Positions 41,629-49,113 of a stretch of 64,000 bases of DNA are shown piece by piece (position 1 is the first letter of the stretch; every line of letters starts with the position of its first letter). The stretch lies in contig CAZBBA010000009.1 in the NCBI GenBank assembly GCA_964490015.1, positions 15,517 to 79,516 on the forward strand. The letters run 5' to 3'. The notes below the pieces were generated by a model. It was not told the origin of the DNA. It made no database searches and was given only the letters and a program-made list of their open reading frames with translations. This DNA is from Perlabentimonas sp964490015 (GTDB lineage: Bacteria; Bacteroidota; Bacteroidia; Bacteroidales; Tenuifilaceae). A program made the position numbers and the translations under genes.

Positions 41629-42969
41629 CTAGTTGATCCCTTTAAATGCTCTATTCCACCTGATGTTGGCTGGGAATCGCTTGTCCTTATCCAACGATAG
41701 CCAAATAAACGAAGCCTTACCCACTATATGATCCTCGGGCACAAATCCCCAGAAACGGGAGTCGGCCGAGTTGTGGCGGTTATCGCCCATCATGAAGTAG
41801 TAGTCCATTTTAAAGGTGTAGGTGCTGGCCGGAGCGTCGTTTATGTAAATTACACTGTCCTTAACCTGCAGCTTGTTGCCCTCGTAGGTTTCAATTATTC
41901 TATGGAAAAGTGGAAGGTTTTTGGTGTCGATATCGATGGTTTCACCCTTTTTGGGAACCCAAATTGGGCCAAAGTTATCCTCGGTCCACGAGTACTCGGG
42001 GGCGTGTGGGAATATCGCTTTGGTCATCATGGTTGGGTTGGTATTCTCGTACTTTAGTACAGAGTGTACATTCTTTAGCTGTCGGATTTTCTCGTAAGCC
42101 TCGGAGGTAAGTGGCATCTCGTAGATTCCACCAGCTGGGTTAAAGAAACGGTCGTCCTTGGCAATGTTAAGGTCGTCAAGAATCCTTGTGTTGATTGCTG
42201 TTCCGTTTGTACGAATGATATGCGTGTACTGCCTCCCTGGAATATCCTTCTGTTTTTGACCATTTACCACAAGCTGACCTCTAACTACTTGCAACGTATC
42301 ACCGGGAATGGCCACGCACCGCTTGATGTAGTTCTCGCGCTTATCAACAGGGCGTACAACGATATCGTACTCGCGGAGAGTTCGTTCGCGGCCAATCTCT
42401 CTGATAACCGAGTAGTAGCTGCGGTTCGACTGAAACTGAACGATAACCGTATCGCCCTCGGGGTAGTTGAAAACTACCACATCATCGCGCTTAATATCGC
42501 CAAATCCGGCCAATCGTTTGTATGGGCGCTTTATCCACTCAACATACGATTTGGTGTTCTTGGTGAGCGGCAATGTGTGATGCGCAAAGGGGAAGGAGAT
42601 AGGCGTGTTGGGCAGCTTAGGGCCATAGCTCACCTTGCTAACAAACAGATAATCGCCAATGAGTAGCGATTTTTCCATCGATGAGGTGGGAATGGTATAC
42701 GCCTCAATAAAGAACATCCTTATTAAGGTTGCGGCTACTACGGCAAATATTAGCGCGTCGACCCACTCAACTAGGGCGCTTCTTTTCTTCTCGCCCCGTT
42801 TCTTCCATGGGGTCCAATTCACCTTGCGGGTGATATGGTAATCGAAAAAGATGGGCAACCCGAATAGCAGCCAGTAGTTGCCAATCCATATTACCCATAG
42901 GATAAAAATTGCTGACGATAGGGCTAAAAGAAAATACTTGTTCTTTAGAAATTCTTTAATCTTTTCCAT
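41629..42969 (-). CDS. lepB: Signal peptidase I
   Basis: A 446-residue Lep-type serine protease that removes signal peptides at the outer face of the inner membrane. N-terminal membrane helices (about 10-45 and 65-90) precede the catalytic domain. The nucleophile is S97 in IPTSSMEKSL, the general base is K216 in NYIKRCVAIPGD, and the C-terminal box is MMGDNRHNSADSRFWGFVP. A long insert (about 115-205 and 235-370) makes it much larger than the E. coli enzyme, as is usual in Bacteroidetes. It follows dapB on the same strand with a 95-base gap; this gene order recurs in Bacteroidales. Confidence 0.97.
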   Translation of the reverse strand: MEKIKEFLKNKYFLLALSSAIFILWVIWIGNYWLLFGLPIFFDYHITRKVNWTPWKKRGEKKRSALVEWVDALIFAVVAATLIRMFFIEAYTIPTSSMEKSLLIGDYLFVSKVSYGPKLPNTPISFPFAHHTLPLTKNTKSYVEWIKRPYKRLAGFGDIKRDDVVVFNYPEGDTVIVQFQSNRSYYSVIREIGRERTLREYDIVVRPVDKRENYIKRCVAIPGDTLQVVRGQLVVNGQKQKDIPGRQYTHIIRTNGTAINTRILDDLNIAKDDRFFNPAGGIYEMPLTSEAYEKIRQLKNVHSVLKYENTNPTMMTKAIFPHAPEYSWTEDNFGPIWVPKKGETIDIDTKNLPLFHRIIETYEGNKLQVKDSVIYINDAPASTYTFKMDYYFMMGDNRHNSADSRFWGFVPEDHIVGKASFIWLSLDKDKRFPANIRWNRAFKGIN

Positions 42970-43064
42970 TATTTAAGTTCTGTAGATTAATTCAATTTGG
43001 TTGACTGATAGTAAAAGTGGTTGTGTTTTTTCGTGGGGTAAGTTTACCACTTTTTATCGGATAA

Positions 43065-43781
43065 TTATATCTGGAGTAAGCTATCCATTGTTAAAAAACC
43101 TTTTTTTCCGGCCGAAAATTCTGCGGCAAGCACTGCACCTAGTGCAAATCCTCTTCGGCTTTTGGCTCTGTGGGTGAGCACAATCTCGTCCTGCTCGGAG
43201 TTGAGCGTTACGGTATGTGTTCCGGGAACATTGCCTTCTCTAATAGCAGAAATGGGGATTTTATTCTCCGCTTCTTCGGGCTCTAGAGTCCAACCTGCTA
43301 TTGTATCCAGCTCTTCAGCTATAATATCGGCAAGGGTAATGGCTGTTCCGCTGGGTGCATCCTTTTTCTGAGTGTGATGAATCTCTTCGATGGCGACGTT
43401 GTACCCTTTTACCATATTGATATACCTAGCCATAATTCGGTTTAGCCTAAAAAATAGGTTTACACCAATGCTAAAATTCGATGCCCAGAAAAGCGCTCCG
43501 TTGCCATTCTCGGCTATGGTTTTGGCCTCGTCGAGCCGGGCAAGCCAACCTGTTGTTCCACAAACCACCGGTTTGTTGGCTAATAGGCAAGTTTTCACAT
43601 TTTCAAAAGCAGTCTCAGGCGATGTAAACTCAATGGCCACATCTACCTTGTCGAGGTTTTGGGCAGTTAGCTCGTGCCTGTTGTTGTGATCAATTATCAG
43701 ATCGATGGTGTGCCCACGCTCAAGTGCAATGGACTCAATCTCGTGACCCATTTTGCCGTAGCCAATTAGTGCAATTTTCAT
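43065..43781 (-). CDS. dapB: 4-hydroxy-tetrahydrodipicolinate reductase
   Basis: A 238-residue NAD(P)H-dependent reductase of the lysine/diaminopimelate pathway. The nucleotide-binding glycine loop is IALIGYGKMGHEIE (near 3-16). The substrate-binding/catalytic region is VAIEEIHHTQKKDAPSGTAITLADI (near 129-153), with the catalytic His pair and Lys. HTVTLNSEQDEIVLTHRAKSRRGFALGAVLAAEF is the C-terminal signature. It is the short form (~240 residues) common in Bacteroidetes. It precedes lepB. Confidence 0.97.
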   Translation of the reverse strand: MKIALIGYGKMGHEIESIALERGHTIDLIIDHNNRHELTAQNLDKVDVAIEFTSPETAFENVKTCLLANKPVVCGTTGWLARLDEAKTIAENGNGALFWASNFSIGVNLFFRLNRIMARYINMVKGYNVAIEEIHHTQKKDAPSGTAITLADIIAEELDTIAGWTLEPEEAENKIPISAIREGNVPGTHTVTLNSEQDEIVLTHRAKSRRGFALGAVLAAEFSAGKKGFLTMDSLLQI

Positions 43782-43867
43782 CGGTTCAATTTTTAACAGG
43801 GCAAAAATACAAAGCCTTTTGGAGTTAGCAAAGTTAATAAGAATAAAGCCTGGGCACGAGTGCTTTA

Positions 43868-44731
43868 CTATTTCAGCATCTCAACTGTGAAACCTTGTTC
43901 ACGGAGCAGATTTAGTACTCCTTTTTCGCCTCCTAGATGGCCGCACCCAACTGCAATGAATGTAATCTGCTGGTTGGCCAGTTCAATTATTCTGGGAATC
44001 CAATTCTTGTTTCGTGCATCGATAAGGTATTCGCTAAAATCTTTATACTCTTCGGATGTTTCCATCATCTTGGTATAAACCTTCTCCACATCGCGCGATT
44101 TGTATGTTTCAACCAGTGTCCTGAATTCGGCTCGGGATTCGTTAAAATCGTTGATGCTTTCCATAAGCATTTTAGCCTGCTGGTCGAGCGGAATTTTATC
44201 CAAGTAGCCAATTTGCTCGGCAACCGTCTCGAGGCCACCAACCGGTTTGCCCTGCTCCATGGCTTTTTGCAAAAAGTACGTTTCGTACGATGCCGACTCC
44301 TCACCAATAAGCTTGGGAAGCATAAACGACGATAACATTAGCGGTTTAATCTGCTTAAGCATATCGAGGGGTAGCTGAAGCGAATCGGCGAAAAACTGCC
44401 TTATCTTGTTGTAATCCTCGCTGCTAAGCAGCTTGTCGATGCTGTTGTTTTGCATTATCATGGCGGCCTGAACCTCTATTGTCATGGTTGAGCTCGACAT
44501 ATCTATCTCCAGCACTACCTTTTGGGCTTTGCCCATTTTTTTGGTAACCCTTTCATCAATAAAAAAATCTGCCTTTGGCAGAGCGTGTATAGTGCCATAG
44601 ATGTATACAGGATTTTTAATTGTGTTGCCGGTTACCTTGTAGAGAAGCGATTGTGCCCAAGCGCTTGAAGTAACTATAATAAAGGCTGTCAACAGCGCGA
44701 TGCGCACAATATGCTTAACAACGTTTTTCAT
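43868..44731 (-). CDS. TraB/GumN family protein
   Basis: A 287-residue exported protein. A signal peptide (about 1-25, ending SSAWAQ) is followed by the TraB/GumN domain: NPVYIYGTIHALPKADFFIDE (GTIH-like motif near 50), KVVLEIDMSS, the long helical middle, and the closing ITFIAVGCGHLGGEKGVLNLLREQGF with the paired GxxH motif. These conserved His residues resemble those of the Tiki/TraB metalloprotease-like superfamily, so metal binding is possible; activity is unknown. Length is normal for the family. It lies between dapB and the TPR/PD40/SPOR gene on the same strand. Confidence 0.88.
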   Translation of the reverse strand: MKNVVKHIVRIALLTAFIIVTSSAWAQSLLYKVTGNTIKNPVYIYGTIHALPKADFFIDERVTKKMGKAQKVVLEIDMSSSTMTIEVQAAMIMQNNSIDKLLSSEDYNKIRQFFADSLQLPLDMLKQIKPLMLSSFMLPKLIGEESASYETYFLQKAMEQGKPVGGLETVAEQIGYLDKIPLDQQAKMLMESINDFNESRAEFRTLVETYKSRDVEKVYTKMMETSEEYKDFSEYLIDARNKNWIPRIIELANQQITFIAVGCGHLGGEKGVLNLLREQGFTVEMLK

Positions 44732-44770
44732 TTGGTTGTGATTATTTACAGGTGATAAAATGATGGGTAA

Positions 44771-47083
44771 TTATCGTTTTCGTACAAAAGCGCCTTTGTA
44801 GCCTAGCTGCACAACTCTTTGAAGATCGTTTCGAGCCTGCTCGTAGGTTTGATAATTGCCGGTAAAATAGCGGTAAAACGAGTCGTCTCCCTCAACAAAA
44901 GCGAGGTCGGGGAGGTTGCTAAAGCGATTAGTGTCGACCGGATTTTTTAACGCAAAAACTTGAATAGTGAACTCACCCTCGTTTTTTTTATCTTCAGTTG
45001 CAAGATTTCTTGTTGCTGGCTGCATTCGGCGGATAAAAGCATCCTTGTACCCCATCGCTTTAAGCTGGCGTTGTATTTCGGAGGCTTCGGCACGGGTTTC
45101 GGCCGACCCAACAAAGTAGCGGTAGTAGCCATCATCGCCCTGCACAATTGAAAGTCCAGTAATATTGGAAAATCTCTCCTCCTTAACAGGAACTAGCAAA
45201 GCCATTATTTGCACTGTGAAGGTTCCTTCGGTTGGAGTCTCAGCAACTAGGGTTGAGCGGGCTAGCCCAGAAGTAGGTGATTTTGGCTTTGGTTTTGATT
45301 CGGGCTTAGGTTCGGCTTTTTGTTTTGGTGTAGGTTCGGGCTTGGCCTTTTCGGTTATAGGCTTTTGGGCAGGAGCGGGTTTCTGGGTTTCAACTTTAGG
45401 TTTCTCCTCGGTAACAGTTTCCTTTGGAATTGTAACTTCGCGACTCGGAGTAGGCTGTTCCGCTTTAATCTCCTCCTGCTTGGGGCTCTCCTTTACAGAT
45501 TGTTGCTCTTGGGGCTTAATTTCCTCAACCACTGCAAGCATTGGCTCAGGCTCCTTTGGTAAAGGGGTTAACTCAATTCTAAAGTCTTGCTCACGATTGT
45601 TTCCACTAATTGAAACCTGCGAGGCAAAATTTTCGAAACCTTCAGCAGATATCTCAATTCGGTAATCGCCAGGTAGTAATTTTTTGTTGAAAGAGTTAAC
45701 TGCCAAGCTGGTGTTAAGTTGGGCTATGGGTTCAATGGATTCGGTATTGTAGAACGCAACCTTTGCTTCGCCCATGCCGGGTAAACTTTGATTGTCGGAC
45801 GAGGCAAGGTTTCCGATTAAGTTTACAAGTGGAATAATATCAACCTGATAGATATCCTGTGGGCCAATGTTCTCGGGACCTGCCATAGCCATAAACCCAC
45901 GGTTCAGGTTTTCGGGCAGAAAGAAAAGGTTGTCGTCACCAGTATTAATTGGATAGCCTAAATTTATTGGTTTTCCAGAGCCAGCTAACTCGATATAGAA
46001 AATATCGTAACCGCCCATGCTGTTGTGCCCCTCGGAGCTGAAGAATAGGTACTTCCCATCGGGGGTGACAAAGGGTGTGTTCTCGTTGAATTCGGTGTTA
46101 ATTCTCGACCCTAGGTTTTCTGGGACTCCCCAGCGCCCCTTGCTGTCTTGGGTCGATTTGTATATGTCAAGTCCTCCAAGGCCACCGGGTCGGTCGCTGG
46201 TAAAGTAAAGCGTTCTCCCATCGGGCGATAAAGAGGCGTGACTCTCGTTAAACTTGGTGGTAATAGGTTTCTTCAATTTTTTTGCTCTAACCCAATATCC
46301 ATCCTCGTAAAAGGTGTCGAAAATGCTTGATGTTGCCGACATATCATCAACCAGGTACATCCAGGTTCCATCGTACGATAATGCTGTGGTTTTGAGAAAC
46401 CCTCCGCGCAAATCATCGGTAATCTTCTTGGGACGTTCCCAAGTATCGCCCTTTTTTTTCGATACGAATATGTCGTACCCGGTGTTAGATAGGGTTGTGA
46501 ATGCTAAGGTTTTACCATCACCTGAGATAACGGGGTTGATATTGGCGTTTTTATTATTAATTGTATTCCCCAGATTTGTGGCTTTGAATCCCTGTGCATC
46601 GGCCATAAGCATTGGGGCAATGCGGCTTGCCTCAATTTGCCTGTCGGCATACTTTATCATTGGATCGTCGGCTTTCAGAAATGTTTTGTACTTATTGTAT
46701 GCCGATATTGCCTTCTCGAACTGATTGTTGGCTTGATAAACTTTACCTAAAAGAAGCAACGCTTGTGGAGGGGCTGCTTCTTCTCTAATCGCGCGGGGAT
46801 CGTAACTGGCTGAAACCTTCTCGGCGGCTTTCTCGAGGTACTCTTGCGCCTCCGATTTACCATTGACTGTTAGCATAAGTGTACTTCCTGTTTTGTATAA
46901 CAGGTTTCCACTCTGGGGATGAAGTTTTAAGGCTTCCTTGTATTTTTGGGCAGCCTTGTCGTATTGCCTAACAAATAGGAAATCTTCGGCCTCTATTTCC
47001 TTGGAGTAAATTAGATTCCAGTTCTGCGCAATTAGGCTGAGATTTGTGAAAAGTAGAATGACAGTTAGTAACTGCTTGTACAT
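44771..47083 (-). CDS. Exported TPR/PD40 protein with carboxypeptidase-regulatory-like domain and two SPOR-like repeats
   Basis: 770 residues from the ATG at 47083 (MYKQLLTVILLFTNLSLIAQ, signal peptide); the in-frame start at 47173 adds an unconserved leader. In order: TPR helices (about 25-145), five PD40 units (about 165-420; SPDGRTLYFTSDRPGGLGGLDIY), a carboxypeptidase-regulatory-like beta domain (about 440-510), a Pro/Glu/Lys-rich linker (about 520-610), and two ~70-residue SPOR-like repeats (about 615-685 and 698-765). PorE proteins have the same front but end in an OmpA peptidoglycan-binding domain. Here SPOR-like repeats, which bind denuded peptidoglycan, take that place. It is likely a periplasmic cell-wall-linked scaffold. 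Confidence 0.8.
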   Translation of the reverse strand: MYKQLLTVILLFTNLSLIAQNWNLIYSKEIEAEDFLFVRQYDKAAQKYKEALKLHPQSGNLLYKTGSTLMLTVNGKSEAQEYLEKAAEKVSASYDPRAIREEAAPPQALLLLGKVYQANNQFEKAISAYNKYKTFLKADDPMIKYADRQIEASRIAPMLMADAQGFKATNLGNTINNKNANINPVISGDGKTLAFTTLSNTGYDIFVSKKKGDTWERPKKITDDLRGGFLKTTALSYDGTWMYLVDDMSATSSIFDTFYEDGYWVRAKKLKKPITTKFNESHASLSPDGRTLYFTSDRPGGLGGLDIYKSTQDSKGRWGVPENLGSRINTEFNENTPFVTPDGKYLFFSSEGHNSMGGYDIFYIELAGSGKPINLGYPINTGDDNLFFLPENLNRGFMAMAGPENIGPQDIYQVDIIPLVNLIGNLASSDNQSLPGMGEAKVAFYNTESIEPIAQLNTSLAVNSFNKKLLPGDYRIEISAEGFENFASQVSISGNNREQDFRIELTPLPKEPEPMLAVVEEIKPQEQQSVKESPKQEEIKAEQPTPSREVTIPKETVTEEKPKVETQKPAPAQKPITEKAKPEPTPKQKAEPKPESKPKPKSPTSGLARSTLVAETPTEGTFTVQIMALLVPVKEERFSNITGLSIVQGDDGYYRYFVGSAETRAEASEIQRQLKAMGYKDAFIRRMQPATRNLATEDKKNEGEFTIQVFALKNPVDTNRFSNLPDLAFVEGDDSFYRYFTGNYQTYEQARNDLQRVVQLGYKGAFVRKR

Positions 47084-47402
47084 ACTGATACTATATTGTT
47101 TATGTTGAAATGTTAATCTATTAGCAAATATAGCATAATAAACTTTATATAAACTTCCCTCTTTGATAAACACTGCAAAATTTGAAGTAAAACAGATTTA
47201 TTCTTATTCAAATCGATAATAACAACAAGTTGTTTTTTTAGGTTTTGGAACAGTTTTGTTTAGAAAATAATTCAACTCACGTTGTTTAACACTATATTTG
47301 TCAAATCAATAATCTATACGAATTGCACAGAGTCAAGTTTTATTTTAAACACAATATTTCCAGATTGGATCATTTAAGTGGTTAAGTTAAGTTTTTTAAA
47401 CT
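47084..47402. other. Divergent promoter region of the SPOR/PD40 gene and the metallo-beta-lactamase
   Basis: This 319-base AT-rich gap has no gene. A TATATTTG box (47293-47300) matches the -7 consensus for the rightward beta-lactamase gene, about 100 bases from its ATG, without a clear -33 box. T- and A-rich runs occur, but no AmpR/BlaI-type dyad was recognised. Confidence 0.35.
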
Positions 47403-48158
47403 ATGAGACGTTTTTTTCTGTTTTTTACCCTTTTACTACCCATAGTGATAGTGTGTAAGGGACAACCAATGAGTACCATAAGAGTAAACGAAGATATTTT
47501 CCTTCTGCAGATTCGAGATTCTGTTTATGCCCATGTTACCTTTCATACCGATAAGGTTTATGGGCGCTTTTCGTCAAATGGGTTAATCTTGGTAAGAAAT
47601 GGCGAAGCCTTAATGGTAGACACCCCTATGGACAACGAGCAAACGCGCATCTTGTATGAGTACTTACTAAACACCATGGGCGTTAAGGTAACCAAATTCG
47701 TTGCTGGTCATTTTCACAATGATTGTATTGGCGGATTGGAACTTTTAAAATCGCTTGGTGTTCAGTCGATAGCAAGCCGTTTAACAGTCGATTTATGTGA
47801 AAAACACAAATTACCGGTTCCAAGCCTCCCATTCGACAATTATCTAAAGTTTAGTTTTAATGGAGAGGACGTTGTTTGCCAATACTTTGGGGGCGGTCAT
47901 ACAATCGATAATATTGTGGTTTGGTTTCCTTCCCAAAAAGTGCTTTTTGGGGGTTGCCTTATCAAGAGCATTCATTCGAAAAATCTGGGGAATTTGGCCG
48001 ATGCGGTTGTGGGTTCCTGGAAACAGACGGTTTTAGCGGTTATTGATACGTTTCCCGATGCCCAGGTGGTAATTCCAGGGCATGGAACTATTGGCGATTT
48101 CGGCTTGCTGACGCATACCGTTAAACTTGTTGATGCCCACATGTCGAAGTTGGAATAG
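47403..48158 (+). CDS. Subclass B1 metallo-beta-lactamase
   Basis: A 251-residue exported zinc hydrolase. The signal peptide (about 1-20) ends near CKGQ. All B1 zinc ligands are present: H103, H105 and D107 in GHFHNDCIGG, H166 in FGGGHTIDN, C185 in LFGGCLIKS, and H227 in VIPGHGTIG. The GGC and GHTIDNIVVW motifs match B1 enzymes such as CfiA, BcII and the BlaB/IND group, so hydrolysis of penicillins, cephalosporins and carbapenems is expected; no activity is shown. It lies alone between envelope genes with no mobile element within several kilobases, which fits an intrinsic chromosomal gene. Relation to known B1 branches needs a tree. Confidence 0.9.
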   Translation: MRRFFLFFTLLLPIVIVCKGQPMSTIRVNEDIFLLQIRDSVYAHVTFHTDKVYGRFSSNGLILVRNGEALMVDTPMDNEQTRILYEYLLNTMGVKVTKFVAGHFHNDCIGGLELLKSLGVQSIASRLTVDLCEKHKLPVPSLPFDNYLKFSFNGEDVVCQYFGGGHTIDNIVVWFPSQKVLFGGCLIKSIHSKNLGNLADAVVGSWKQTVLAVIDTFPDAQVVIPGHGTIGDFGLLTHTVKLVDAHMSKLE

Positions 48159-48204
48159 CGTTAACTTGTACGACGGGTAGTACAGTCTCTTCGGGAAAAA
48201 AAAA

Positions 48205-48573
48205 TTATTTTTTTTCTAGCAATAACGAAACTTTGTTTCGAAAATCGATGGAGTTAAACGGTTTGGATACGTAATCGTTGGCTCCAAGTTCCAGCGCTCG
48301 TTGAATGCTTTTAATGTCGTTCCGGGCAGTAAGTATAATCACAAGGGTTTTGTCGTTTGCAATCTTTTTCACCTCAAGAAACTTAAACCCATCCATTACG
48401 GGCATCATAATATCGAGAACTATAAGATCGTAGGTTTTTGTCTTCATTATTTCCAAAGCCTCGGCGCCATTCTTTACAATATCAACAGCATAGCCCCAGT
48501 CTGCCAGAAGTGATTCAACTAAAACCTGATTGTAGTAGACGTCTTCAACCAGAAGAATGCTTTTTGTATCCAT
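48205..48573 (-). CDS. Single-domain response regulator (CheY-like)
   Basis: A 122-residue stand-alone receiver. The acidic pair is in SILLVEDVYYNQ, the phospho-acceptor Asp is in DLIVLDIMMPVMDGFKFLE, Thr is in VIILTARND, and Lys is in DYVSKPFN. With no output domain it must act by binding a partner or by phospho-relay. The hybrid kinase at 12051 is a possible but distant partner. The gene is convergent with the beta-lactamase. Confidence 0.95.
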   Translation of the reverse strand: MDTKSILLVEDVYYNQVLVESLLADWGYAVDIVKNGAEALEIMKTKTYDLIVLDIMMPVMDGFKFLEVKKIANDKTLVIILTARNDIKSIQRALELGANDYVSKPFNSIDFRNKVSLLLEKK

Positions 48574-48674
48574 TATTGAAAAGGTAATTGTGAGCAGTAA
48601 AAGTATATGTTTTAGTTTTAAATGTGACTGTTTAATCCTAAAAATTTGAGGGTATAGGCAATGACTATAAGCAT

Positions 48675-48707
48675 TAGGGTCTCCTACGATTGAACGAGGA
48701 GACCCTA
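48675..48707. terminator. Hairpin downstream of the efflux operon
   Basis: An 11-bp perfect stem TAGGGTCTCCT/AGGAGACCCTA (48675-48685 and 48697-48707) with an 11-base loop, 41 bases past the stop of the PII-like gene. It lacks a clear T run but is well placed to end the leftward efflux transcript. Confidence 0.55.
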
Positions 48708-48747
48708 CTTTGATTAGTGCTTCATTAATCCTTATGGAGAATTATAT

Positions 48748-49041
48748 CTATACTCCAATCTCGGCTGACCAGACAAATGCTCTTAAACCTTGCATTTCCG
48801 ATTTATCGTTCAACTTTTTTAGCGATAAGAGTAATGGTTCAACTTTCGAATCCTCAATCACGGAAAGAACTGAGGAATTCATGGCTGGCCAGGTATGGGT
48901 TCCCATATGAGGTTCTCCGGTTTGGGAACCGCGGCCTTGCACATCGACCCAGCGGGTAAAACCGCGGATCGAATGCTTATCGAGAATAGTGTCAATTCGC
49001 TCGGTAAGGGCCTGGTTAAATATTATGAAAACTGTTTTCAT
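48748..49041 (-). CDS. PG0541-type PII-like transporter-associated protein
   Basis: A 97-residue small protein. It resembles the PG0541-like family of PII/CutA-fold proteins, with MKTVFIIFNQALTERIDTILDKHSIRGFTRWVDVQGRGSQTGEP and VLSVIEDSKVEPLLLSLKKL. The family is found next to RND efflux genes in Bacteroidetes and probably tunes the pump. It is the last gene of the TetR-TolC-MFP-RND operon, 72 bases after the RND gene, with a hairpin in between (49072-49097). Confidence 0.75.
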   Translation of the reverse strand: MKTVFIIFNQALTERIDTILDKHSIRGFTRWVDVQGRGSQTGEPHMGTHTWPAMNSSVLSVIEDSKVEPLLLSLKKLNDKSEMQGLRAFVWSAEIGV

Positions 49042-49071
49042 CGATTCTGAAATAATAAGGTTAACTAATAT

Positions 49072-49097
49072 GTGGCTAGCATCTTTTTGCTGGCCAC
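49072..49097 (-). terminator. Intra-operon hairpin between the RND pump and PII-like genes
   Basis: A 9-bp stem GTGGCTAGC/GCTGGCCAC (one G-T pair) with loop ATCTTTTT. It lies between the pump stop and the PII-like start, and may attenuate or stabilise part of the transcript. Confidence 0.4.
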
Positions 49098-49113
49098 AAG
49101 TAGTTTGTGAAAT

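Noticed and set aside
45165..45665. A 166-residue Gly/Phe-rich plus-strand frame.
   Set aside because: It mirrors the Pro/Glu/Lys-rich linker and carboxypeptidase-regulatory region of the PD40/SPOR gene.
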